58,699 nt of DNA from Ignavibacteria bacterium (GTDB lineage: Bacteria > Bacteroidota > Ignavibacteria > Tepidaquicellales > OLB5). Position numbers and translations under genes: made by a program. Each line of letters begins with the position of its first letter. The stretch's first letter is position 1. The stretch covers positions 1-58,699 of the forward strand of contig JACSRQ010000055.1 of NCBI GenBank assembly GCA_014879675.1, read 5' to 3'. The notes under the pieces were generated by a model that was given only the letters and a program-made list of their open reading frames with translations, was not told where the DNA came from and did no database searches. This document shows positions 25,328-33,318 of this stretch, piece after piece.

Positions 25328-25505
25328 GTTTTGGAATAGTAATATTTGATCTTTGATTTATTTGCAGGCTGTAATGTTTTAGTGCTTCTGATATTACCTC
25401 TTCCTGGCTTCCCTTAAGCTGTTTCTGTATCTTTTTTATAAGCTTATGTGTTTGAGGTTTAAGGCGGTAACCTTTTGCTACAGTAGTATTCTTTCTGATG
25501 TTCAT
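25314..25505 (-). CDS. Small ribbon-helix-helix-like DNA-binding protein (copy 1)
   Basis: A 63-residue basic protein. The segment KGYRLKPQTHKLIKKIQKQL followed by SQEEVISEALKHY has the strand-helix-helix pattern of ribbon-helix-helix regulators (short basic strand, 'xTHxLI' helix start, 'sEAL..Y' second helix). A relative with the same KGYRLxPxTHKLI core is encoded at 31386-31550 in the same setting. Its 3' end overlaps the T9SS gene by 14 bases. Paired TGTGCACA sites lie 20-45 bases upstream. Autorepression is a reasonable inference; no target is proven. Confidence 0.65.
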   Translation of the reverse strand: MNIRKNTTVAKGYRLKPQTHKLIKKIQKQLKGSQEEVISEALKHYSLQINQRSNITIPKHENN

Positions 25506-25526
25506 TTACACGGTTTCTGTTTTATG

Positions 25527-25555
25527 TGTGCACAATTTAAATGTGCACAAAACTA
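25527..25555 (-). promoter_or_regulatory. Paired TGTGCACA operator and -7 box of the RHH-like gene
   Basis: Two self-palindromic TGTGCACA octamers at 25527-25534 and 25542-25549, 15 bases centre to centre. On the minus strand TAGTTTTG (25548-25555) matches the -7 consensus and overlaps the second octamer. No clear -33 was found. The same TGTGCAC pair occurs before the homologous gene at 31550. Confidence 0.65.
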
Positions 25556-25692
25556 CAAAACAATTGCTGTCATATAAAATCTTTTTAATGTCATAAATTA
25601 GTTTTCAATTTAGTCCTAACTGGATAATTATTTGATTTCATAGCAAGAATCGCTATTATTGTGAGTAAAATTATATAAAAACTTAGTGTTCA

Positions 25693-27228
25693 ATGAAAAC
25701 TCCAAGTAATGATCTGTTTGACCTGATAAAGACTCTTGCCAAATCAGAAAAAACATATTTCAAACGTTCTGCTTATGATACCGGTGAGGGCAAAATATAT
25801 ATCAAGCTTTTTGATGAAATTGATAAACAAAGTGTATACGATGAAAAAAAGCTGAAACAGAAATTCAGCCATATAAAACAATTTTCAGTACTGAAAAACC
25901 AGCTATATGATGCAGTACTGGATGCATTAGGAAGACTTGCAAACAGGCTCAATTATACTTACAAAGTATCTGTAATGGTAAAAAAATCAGACCAGTTATA
26001 CAACAGGGGACTCTACGGTCAATCTGAAAAACTGCTTCTAAAAGCAAAAAAAGCAGCATACCAATCAGAGGATTTTACAGCGCTGCTTCAGATTGTTGCC
26101 GTCGAAAAAAAACTGATCTTAAAACAATTAAAACGCGACGAGAAGAAGATCAGGGAACTGCACAAAGAAGAAAGCAATATTATGTTACTGCTGAAAAATC
26201 TATCAGAGTATAATGAGATATTCACAAAAACTTACCTGTATTTTTTAATGTATGGATATATCAGGAATAAAGATGAAGATAAGAGGTTCATAAAAAACAC
26301 TTTTGTGCTAAGCTATGAGAAATTGTTCAAAAACACAAAGTCTAAAAGGGCAGAGCAGTTTTTGATGGAAACTTTTCACCTGTATCATACATCAAAATTT
26401 AATACAGAGAACGCAATGAAGTTTAACAGGGCTTCGTTAAAGATCATGGAAGATAATTCAGCATTATTAAGATCGAACGTTGAAAGATATCTTGCTACAT
26501 TTCAGAACTATGTTTTGCAATATTTTTACAAAGGAGATATTGAAAACCTGGAAATATCAGCAGACAGGCTAAAAAACTTTTTGGAAACCACAAAAATACA
26601 CATCCCGCGGCTTGTCAGGGTGACAGCCCAGGGTAAAATTTACGATATTTTACTCTCAGCATATCACACCTCCTGTAAGTTTGATAAAGCAATTGATGTT
26701 CTTGTTAAAGCTGAAATGCTGGTAGAGGAGAATTTTTCTGTAATTGATAAGTCAGTAAAAAATGTAACTTATCAAATGGGTACATTTATTTATTTTACCA
26801 CAGAAGACTACGATAACGCTTTGAGGCTTTCAAACAAATTGTTAAACGACCCGGATTCGCTTAAATTCCTGGAAGTGTATTGTTTTATCTTATTGCTGCA
26901 GTTACTTATACATTATGAATTGGGGAATTATGACTTGATAGAATATATTACCAAATCAACAAAAAGATATCTTTCAAAATCAGAGAAGCTGTACAAAATA
27001 GAGAGAATAATGCTAACATTCTTCAATAAAGTGATCAGATCTGAAAAAGAGGATAAATCGGAATTATTTAAAACACTGGAAGGCAATCTGAATGAATTAA
27101 GAAACGACAAGGATGAAGGAGTTTTTGAATATTATGATTTTTCTTCATGGTGTGAAAGCAAGTTAAGAAAAATGAAAATTAAGGATGTACTTACAGAAAA
27201 ATATATTAAGAGCCTCAAACAGCAATAA
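25693..27228 (+). CDS. Helical TPR-like protein, family B (copy 1)
   Basis: A 511-residue soluble, Lys-rich, all-helical protein with no signal peptide. It is closest in layout to 56264-57781: SNDLFDLIKTLAKSEKTYFK at the N-terminus, 'QFSVLKNQLYDAVLDAL' near residue 80, a TPR-like 'LIHYELGNYDLIEYITKSTK' near residue 410, and a C-terminal WCESKLRK. Relation to family A is suggested by the same length and the matching 'YELGNY' repeat position. It is divergent from the RHH-like/T9SS unit at 25505-20997. Function unknown; no catalytic motif was seen. Confidence 0.7.
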   Translation: MKTPSNDLFDLIKTLAKSEKTYFKRSAYDTGEGKIYIKLFDEIDKQSVYDEKKLKQKFSHIKQFSVLKNQLYDAVLDALGRLANRLNYTYKVSVMVKKSDQLYNRGLYGQSEKLLLKAKKAAYQSEDFTALLQIVAVEKKLILKQLKRDEKKIRELHKEESNIMLLLKNLSEYNEIFTKTYLYFLMYGYIRNKDEDKRFIKNTFVLSYEKLFKNTKSKRAEQFLMETFHLYHTSKFNTENAMKFNRASLKIMEDNSALLRSNVERYLATFQNYVLQYFYKGDIENLEISADRLKNFLETTKIHIPRLVRVTAQGKIYDILLSAYHTSCKFDKAIDVLVKAEMLVEENFSVIDKSVKNVTYQMGTFIYFTTEDYDNALRLSNKLLNDPDSLKFLEVYCFILLLQLLIHYELGNYDLIEYITKSTKRYLSKSEKLYKIERIMLTFFNKVIRSEKEDKSELFKTLEGNLNELRNDKDEGVFEYYDFSSWCESKLRKMKIKDVLTEKYIKSLKQQ

Positions 27229-27380
27229 AAGTGATGCAATATTTCCGGGAATTACATTAAACCTTTTTAATATGCTTTTGTCTTATAAGTACAAAAGGGT
27301 TATAACCACCTGAAAATTGTTCAAAAACACGCAAAAAACGAAATAAACAGATAATTTCATAAATAAAGGAGAAATCACAA

Positions 27381-28367
27381 ATGAAATTCTTAAAACCATC
27401 AAAAAAACTGCTATTACTTGCCGCAATTCCCGTATTAGCAATTTATTTTGCGGCATGCTCAGATAACAGTGTATCTGATAACCAGACCGATGATGAATTC
27501 ATACAGGAAGTGATCACCAGGGGTTACTCAGGCGTTAACGGCGAAGAAGATGACCTGATGAACAGCGAAGTAACCGATCTTGATGACGGCGGAGCTGTTG
27601 GTAACAACGGCGGCGATACACCGATCGATTCACTCATCAGGTGGGGCAGAAAGATCACCGGAAGCAGCGTTACGGTCACAATTACATCAGAAGGCGATAC
27701 AATAAAGTATGCCAACATTACAAGAACTATAACCGGAAATTATATAATTATCGGTGTAGTAAACGGCGTTGTTGATTCAATAACTAAACCTTATACAGAA
27801 GTTTTCCACAGGACAGCAACATTCAAAAGAATTGCACGTAATCCAAGACCAAGAAGTAACTGGAGGTTATACCAGGTATCAATGGTTGATGGCGGCACAA
27901 CAACACCGCAGAACAGTGAACAGTATATACAGATGCAGCAGATCCAGGTTTACAGGAACGGCACGCTTGTAAGCACCTATACAGGTCCTGATTTCACACA
28001 GAATGTATTCACAGTTAACAGGCCTCCTCACTGGAGCGGCAGCGGTATAAACGAGTTCGCTATAGGCGACCAGATCAGGTTAGTTGTAAATACATATTCA
28101 ACCCAGCCGGAGCAGGATATAGTTGCATGGCACTGGGGAAAGAGAAACTTCGGATTCCACAGGGAACCGTTCGCTATGACATCCGAGACAGTTAACGGCT
28201 CAGGATGGGACAGAGTTTACGAGAAAACATTTACGATCGGCGGCCAGCATCATCACGGAAGATTCAACGCGTTCATCAGTGCATCTACACATAAATCACT
28301 GTATGATGATTCATCTTCGGAATTCGCATCTGATATTGCGGGCGCACCGTATAAACTGGATCACTAA
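27381..28367 (+). CDS. Exported lipoprotein of unknown function
   Basis: A 328-residue protein with a signal peptide and lipobox (YFAAC, Cys26), an acidic linker rich in Asp and Gly (residues ~35-80), and a beta-rich body with NWRLYQVSMVDGG and a GGQHHHGRF cluster near residue 295. The HHH plus nearby His/Asp residues could bind metal, which is speculation. The start is well supported by AAAGGAG nine bases before the ATG. It stands alone, with a terminator downstream. I do not recognise a family. Confidence 0.7.
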   Translation: MKFLKPSKKLLLLAAIPVLAIYFAACSDNSVSDNQTDDEFIQEVITRGYSGVNGEEDDLMNSEVTDLDDGGAVGNNGGDTPIDSLIRWGRKITGSSVTVTITSEGDTIKYANITRTITGNYIIIGVVNGVVDSITKPYTEVFHRTATFKRIARNPRPRSNWRLYQVSMVDGGTTTPQNSEQYIQMQQIQVYRNGTLVSTYTGPDFTQNVFTVNRPPHWSGSGINEFAIGDQIRLVVNTYSTQPEQDIVAWHWGKRNFGFHREPFAMTSETVNGSGWDRVYEKTFTIGGQHHHGRFNAFISASTHKSLYDDSSSEFASDIAGAPYKLDH

Positions 28368-28430
28368 TACTGATCCAAAGATGACCAATATGGCAGTGCT
28401 GGTTTAAGAACTGCTTAGCAACAATAAACT

Positions 28431-28463
28431 AGCCTTCCGGTATCCCCCCGGAAGGCTTTTTTT
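28431..28463 (+). terminator. Rho-independent terminator of the lipoprotein gene
   Basis: Ten-base perfect stem AGCCTTCCGG / CCGGAAGGCT with a seven-base loop and a run of T. Confidence 0.9.
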
Positions 28464-28584
28464 ATGTTACTCGGGCTATATCTGCAGGGAGAGAGAGCAA
28501 CCTGTGTTTTACCCGGTAGAAAACTAAATTGCAAAGCTATTATAAATATTTATAACCGAAAACTGATTCTGGATGAAGCTGTAA

Positions 28585-31356
28585 TTACTTAACGATCAGC
28601 ATTTTTTTAGTATTAATAAATTTCTGACCTTCTCCTTCGGCAGTGATGCGGTAAAAGTATACACCTGATGAAAGGTTTGAACCGTCAAATTCAATTGTAT
28701 AATAGTCAGCGGTTTTGATCTCGTTTACTATGGTTGCAACTTCCTTTCCCAGGACATCGTAAATCCTGACAGAGACTTTTCCTTCAAAAGGCATCTGGAA
28801 ATCTATTTTACTTATCGGATTGCCGGGGTTGGGGTAGTTCTGACTTACCTTAAATTCAAAAGGTCTTGCAATATCTACGGTATTATTCAGATCGTAGTAT
28901 TCAAACAAACCGTTATAATCGATCTGCTTCAGTCTGTATTTATACTTTCCGGTATTAAGTTTCTTATCTTCAAAAGAATAGGTTTGGGGTTCATTTGTTG
29001 TTCCGGATCCGCGAACGAAGCCAACCTTAGACCAAGGAGATAACTCTCCCCCGGAAATTACATTACATCTTTCCACATCATAACCTGAGTTGTTCAGTTC
29101 CCATGTTGATTCCCACCGCAGGATTACGCTGTTTATTGAAGATGTGGAGCTAAAGTAATTCAACTGAACCGGAAGGGCATCATCCTGGTAATGAGCAATA
29201 TAATCAGAAGCATTACCGCCGGCTAAAGTAAAATCTCCGCCCGCATATAAATTGGAACCGTTAACAGCAACAGCCGAGACAGTACCAAGAGCAAGACCAC
29301 TTCCCATGGTACTCCATGATGTACCATCCCATTTGGCAATTCTGTTTACGGGTAAGCCGTTTACCTTTGTAAAGTTACCCCCAATAATCAGATTACCATC
29401 AGTGTTTGTTAATGAATAAACTGATGAATTTGGTCCCGTTCCGGAACCAAGCGCTGACCATGTTGTACCATTCCATTTGGCGACCTTGTTAGCGGTTACG
29501 CCGCCGGCAATTGAAAAAAATCCACCGGCAAAAACATCATTTCCAATCGAAGTAAGAGCAAAGACGAAGCCGTTTGTACCTGAATCTAAGGCTGTCCATA
29601 CAGCACCATCCCATTTTGCAACATGGTTTACCGTTATATCGCCCGCTGTTGTAAATGTGCCTCCGGCGTATAGATCCGTTCCTATAGCAGTAAGTGTATA
29701 AATTACATTATTTGTACCTGTACCCAGTGCTGACCATGTTGTACCATTCCATTTGGCGATCTTGTTAACGGTTACACCGCCTGCTGTTGCAAATGAGCCT
29801 GCGGCATATAAGTCTGTTCCGATGGCAATTAATGATTGTACCTGACCGTCCGTTCCGGAACCAAGCGCTGACCATGTTGTACCGTTCCATTTAGCAATAT
29901 TGTTTACCGTTACACCGCCTGCCGTGTTAAAATCGCCCCCTGCATAAACATCATTTCCAATAACAACAATTGCACGTACAGAACCATTTGTTCCTGTACC
30001 AAGAGTGCTGTATGTTGAACCGCTAAGTTTTGCAATACTGCGGGCATATTTATCACCGGCTGTTCCGAAGTTACCTCCCAGGTACAGGTCGTTGCCCGAA
30101 ACTGCAAAACAACGGACGATACCGTTTACTCCCAGGCCGGTTGGGTTTGAAAACGGAGTAAAAGCAGAGCCATCCCATTTAACGATCCCTTTATAATAAA
30201 ACTGCAAGTATCCATAACTTCCGCCAATGATAAGATTTGAACCCATTGCTGCCAGCGAATAGATATATGAACCCAGTCCTGTATTGAGCGTGCTCCAAGA
30301 AGTTCCATTCCATTTAGCAATAGCATTCACTGTTATTCCGCCCATTTTGATGAAATCACCGGCAGCATAAATATCTGTACCAATGTTTGTAATAGCATAA
30401 ACAGTGCCGGTTACTGTTCCCGTACCCAAAGCGCTCCACGAAGCACCATTCCATTTTGCAATCCTGTTAACCGTTACGCCGCCCGCTGTTGAGAAAAATC
30501 CTCCCGCAAACAGGTCGGAACCCGAAACAGCAAGTGAATATACAACTGCATTAGTACCTGTACCCAATGCACCCCAGGAAGCCCCATCCCACTTCGAAAT
30601 GTTGCTGCACGCCAAACCACCGGCAGTAGTGAACTGGCCTCCTGCGTAAAGATCGTTGCCCATAGCAACAAGCGCATAAACAGAATTATTTATGCCTGCA
30701 CCTAGCGCGGACCAGTTTGCCCCGTCCCATTTGGCAATGCGGTTTGCAGTTATTCCGCCCGCAGTTGTAAAATTCCCGCCAAAATACACATCGGTTCCAA
30801 TTACTGCGATGGAGTTAACGTTATTGTTTAAACCTGTTCCCAATGCGCTCCATGTTGTTCCATTCCACTTAGCGGCAAAACGTAAATTAGTAGAACCAGA
30901 ACCGCTGAAATATCCTCCTGCATATATGTCAGTGCCAATTGAAACTATAGATTTAACGGCATCATTAAGTCCGGCACCCAGTGCGCTCCAGCTTGTCCCA
31001 TTCCATTTAGCAATACAAATTGCTCTGATACCGCCAATTCTTTGAAAAAATCCTCCTACATAAATTTCATTTCCAACAACGCAAACAGTTTGTATTCCGC
31101 CCTCGGAGCCTACTACTCCATTGGGATCAATATAATCAGTATCCCACCCGGCAGATGGCATATCACTTCTGATAAACTTCGGAGATCCTGAATTTGTGTA
31201 CCCCATTTGATATCCAAGGGTGCTGTAACTTCCGTTTATACCCTGCAGCAAAGAACCATCTTTTTGCAGTACCCCTGATATTGAAGGCTGACCGTTTTCA
31301 AATCCAAAGGTAATTACAGAATTGAACAGCAGTATAGCAAGTATTAAATTTTTCAT
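28585..31356 (-). CDS. T9SS-exported protein with 13 'AKWNG' repeats
   Basis: A 923-residue protein with a signal peptide (residues ~1-18). From residue ~85 to ~730 it has about 13 repeats of ~48 residues with the pattern 'v..iG.dlYaGG.FttAGGvtvn.IAKWNGt.WSaLGtGtn', probably a large propeller or superhelix. Residues ~755-840 look like a fibronectin-type III-like unit (VILRWESTWELNNSGYDVER). The T9SS CTD follows (QNYPNPGNPISKIDFQMP to KKMLIVK, with Gly replacing Phe in NPFNP). The repeats are similar at DNA level, which favours copy-number change by recombination. It follows the RHH-like gene by 29 bases. Confidence 0.85.
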   Translation of the reverse strand: MKNLILAILLFNSVITFGFENGQPSISGVLQKDGSLLQGINGSYSTLGYQMGYTNSGSPKFIRSDMPSAGWDTDYIDPNGVVGSEGGIQTVCVVGNEIYVGGFFQRIGGIRAICIAKWNGTSWSALGAGLNDAVKSIVSIGTDIYAGGYFSGSGSTNLRFAAKWNGTTWSALGTGLNNNVNSIAVIGTDVYFGGNFTTAGGITANRIAKWDGANWSALGAGINNSVYALVAMGNDLYAGGQFTTAGGLACSNISKWDGASWGALGTGTNAVVYSLAVSGSDLFAGGFFSTAGGVTVNRIAKWNGASWSALGTGTVTGTVYAITNIGTDIYAAGDFIKMGGITVNAIAKWNGTSWSTLNTGLGSYIYSLAAMGSNLIIGGSYGYLQFYYKGIVKWDGSAFTPFSNPTGLGVNGIVRCFAVSGNDLYLGGNFGTAGDKYARSIAKLSGSTYSTLGTGTNGSVRAIVVIGNDVYAGGDFNTAGGVTVNNIAKWNGTTWSALGSGTDGQVQSLIAIGTDLYAAGSFATAGGVTVNKIAKWNGTTWSALGTGTNNVIYTLTAIGTDLYAGGTFTTAGDITVNHVAKWDGAVWTALDSGTNGFVFALTSIGNDVFAGGFFSIAGGVTANKVAKWNGTTWSALGSGTGPNSSVYSLTNTDGNLIIGGNFTKVNGLPVNRIAKWDGTSWSTMGSGLALGTVSAVAVNGSNLYAGGDFTLAGGNASDYIAHYQDDALPVQLNYFSSTSSINSVILRWESTWELNNSGYDVERCNVISGGELSPWSKVGFVRGSGTTNEPQTYSFEDKKLNTGKYKYRLKQIDYNGLFEYYDLNNTVDIARPFEFKVSQNYPNPGNPISKIDFQMPFEGKVSVRIYDVLGKEVATIVNEIKTADYYTIEFDGSNLSSGVYFYRITAEGEGQKFINTKKMLIVK

Positions 31357-31385
31357 TTGGTGAGTAATAATTTTTTTTAAAAAGT

Positions 31386-31550
31386 CTATTTTGCGGTTTG
31401 CATCTTTTTACTGAAATCTTTGCATGCCAGCCAAAGAACATTATCTATGTTGCTCTTTGTCCGCTTCGATAGTACGCTTATCAGTTTGTGTGTTTTTGGC
31501 TGCAGCCGGTACCCCTTTGCGATTGAGTTTTCTCTTGTGAGTGTTTTCAT
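31386..31550 (-). CDS. Small ribbon-helix-helix-like DNA-binding protein (copy 2)
   Basis: A 54-residue protein starting at the ATG at 31550; the ORF-track start at 31784 reads back through the promoter region and is not credible. The core AKGYRLQPKTHKLISVLSKR matches KGYRLKPQTHKLIKKIQKQL of the gene at 25314, followed by NIDNVLWLACKDF as second helix. The T9SS gene starts 29 bases downstream. Upstream lie a promoter (31608-31640) and a paired TGTGCAC site. The same arrangement as copy 1 supports an autoregulated switch for the cargo gene. Confidence 0.65.
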   Translation of the reverse strand: MKTLTRENSIAKGYRLQPKTHKLISVLSKRTKSNIDNVLWLACKDFSKKMQTAK

Positions 31551-31581
31551 AATTTGTATTTTTATTTCGTGTAAACTTCTG

Positions 31582-31599
31582 TGTGCACCTTTGTGCACA
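31582..31599 (-). promoter_or_regulatory. Paired TGTGCAC operator candidate
   Basis: TGTGCACC (31582-31589) and TGTGCACA (31592-31599), ten bases centre to centre, together forming an inverted repeat TGTGCAC / GTGCACA. They lie just downstream of the -7 box on the minus strand, at the expected transcription start, so a bound protein could block initiation. The same octamer occurs twice before the paralogous gene at 25505. Confidence 0.7.
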
Positions 31600-31607
31600 A
31601 ACGAGGA

Positions 31608-31640
31608 CAAATATATACCACAGATACCGGCCGGAGCAAA
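31608..31640 (-). promoter_or_regulatory. Promoter of the RHH-like/T9SS unit
   Basis: On the minus strand TTTG (31640-31637), 21-base spacer, TATATTTG (31615-31608). Good match to the Bacteroidota consensus. Confidence 0.7.
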
Positions 31641-31747
31641 GAAAAATCCGGTTGATTGTGAAAGATATTGAGGGTGGGCACTTGAATTTAATGCAAAAAA
31701 TGATAATTTTATTGCAAATATTACAGAAAGAGAGTGAATGAAAACAG

Positions 31748-33199
31748 ATGCTAAGTACTTCGTTGACTGACATTTTGAGTTCATTTTCTAAAAAGGAAAT
31801 TAAAGAGTTCGGTTTGTTTGTTGAATCACCTTACTATAATACAAGCGAAGCAACAACGAAACTTTACTATGAGATAATCAAGTTTTATCCCGGTTTCAGC
31901 AGCAGAAATTTTGAGAAAGAGTATTTATTCAACAGGGTTTACCCGGGCGCAATACTGAAAGAGGATCTGCTGAGAAAATTGCTCTCGAATCTGATAAAGC
32001 TGACAAATGAATTTATGAAACAGGAATCTGTTAAGAAAATGAATGATCAGGAATTGTTGGTATTGAAAGAATATTCAAAACGCGGATTAGCCGGTATGTT
32101 CGAAAAAAAGGCCGATGAGATATTAAAGATGGCAAATCTGAGAACGGGCATATCCGCGCAGAAGTTTGATCTGATATCTAAGACAGAACTTGTGAGATCC
32201 GAATTTTACGCCGGTATTAATCAAACGGAAAAGTATTTGTCATCGTATCAAAATCATACAGAAAACTTACTTGTTTTTTATATGACCGATCTTTTGTATG
32301 CAGCCATGCAGATAAAAATAAACTCAGGTTATCATAAAAAAACTGAACCTTCGTCACTATTGGGTTTTATTCAATCACTTAACCTGAGCTTGGTGCCGGA
32401 CCAATTTCAAAATGAACATCAGCGTCAGCTGGTAGATGTATATATAAGGATATATAAGTTGTATTTTGATCAGGTTAACGATGATAATTTCTTTTATTTA
32501 TTTAGTCGTCTTCAAATTTTCAAGAAAAAGTTTGATAAACCGCTGGTGAAAGTTGTTTTAACGGGCCTGGAGTATTATTGCATTTCAAAATATGAAAGAA
32601 TTAAAGACCGGGTTGTATTAGGCTCTCTTGCCGATGTTTACAGATTTGAATTAAGCGAAGATCTGTTTGAAAGGTCCCATGACGATTATATGTTTGTAAC
32701 AAATTTCAGAAATTACCTGATAGTTTTTTTGGCCGTCAATATTGAATATGCCGAGGAATTGCTGGAAAAGCATATTTGCCAAATTAACCCTGATATTAGA
32801 GAAGCTCTGGTGCATTTTGCGAAGATGATGATTTATTTTAAGAAAAAGGAATTTAAGCAATCACTGTTTCATATTAACAAAATAGATTTGATCTATTTTG
32901 CATTCAAATATGACGTGAAAGCGTTCCAGGTTAAGCTTCATTTTGAGCTTGGCAATTATGAACAGGTACTATCGCAGATAGATACGTTTAAACACTATAT
33001 CAGGGATGAAGATAAATTAGAACGTTATACTTTAGAGATCAAAGAGTTTCTTGATTGTTCACTCAGGCTAACCAAAGCAGTTTCCGGGGGTAACATTGAA
33101 GAGCTGGAATTGCTCAGAAATTATGTAACAAAAGGAAGCTTTGTATATGAAAGCAACTGGCTTCTGGAAAAATTGAATGACTTCTTAAAACCACATTAA
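31748..33199 (+). CDS. Helical TPR-like protein, family A (copy 3)
   Basis: A 483-residue soluble protein with the family A signature KEFGLFVESPYYNTSEATTK near residue 20, FYPGF, a 'LLRKLLSNLIKLTNEFM' helix near residue 75, a TPR-like AKMMIYFKKKEFKQSLFHI near residue 360, the DVKAFQVKLHFELGNYEQVL segment, and a C-terminal NWLLEKLNDFL. It is divergent from the RHH-like/923-residue T9SS unit, with both regulatory regions in the ~200-base interval between them. Function unknown. Confidence 0.75.
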   Translation: MLSTSLTDILSSFSKKEIKEFGLFVESPYYNTSEATTKLYYEIIKFYPGFSSRNFEKEYLFNRVYPGAILKEDLLRKLLSNLIKLTNEFMKQESVKKMNDQELLVLKEYSKRGLAGMFEKKADEILKMANLRTGISAQKFDLISKTELVRSEFYAGINQTEKYLSSYQNHTENLLVFYMTDLLYAAMQIKINSGYHKKTEPSSLLGFIQSLNLSLVPDQFQNEHQRQLVDVYIRIYKLYFDQVNDDNFFYLFSRLQIFKKKFDKPLVKVVLTGLEYYCISKYERIKDRVVLGSLADVYRFELSEDLFERSHDDYMFVTNFRNYLIVFLAVNIEYAEELLEKHICQINPDIREALVHFAKMMIYFKKKEFKQSLFHINKIDLIYFAFKYDVKAFQVKLHFELGNYEQVLSQIDTFKHYIRDEDKLERYTLEIKEFLDCSLRLTKAVSGGNIEELELLRNYVTKGSFVYESNWLLEKLNDFLKPH

Positions 33200-33263
33200 C
33201 TTGAACAGAGCATACGGTATTTTTGAGCGAAATTATCCGGTAGCAGTCTATTGAATTGTTTTG

Positions 33264-33271
33264 TATTTTTG
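33264..33271 (+). promoter_or_regulatory. -7 box of the alpha/beta hydrolase gene
   Basis: TATTTTTG matches TAnnTTTG. It lies after the ORF-track start at 33256 and 47 bases before the ATG at 33319, which favours the later start. The -33 region is weak. Confidence 0.5.
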
Positions 33272-33318
33272 TATTACACAACGCCTGTATTTCCGCAGGT
33301 TATAAAACATGCAATCCA

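Noticed and set aside
28585-31356. Plus-strand ORFs opposite the 923-residue T9SS gene
   Set aside because: They arise from the repetitive sequence; the minus-strand frame is uninterrupted and has a signal peptide and CTD.
31551-31784. Long N-terminal part of the ORF at 31386-31784
   Set aside because: This part covers the promoter and TGTGCAC sites; the ATG at 31550 gives a protein that matches its paralogue.
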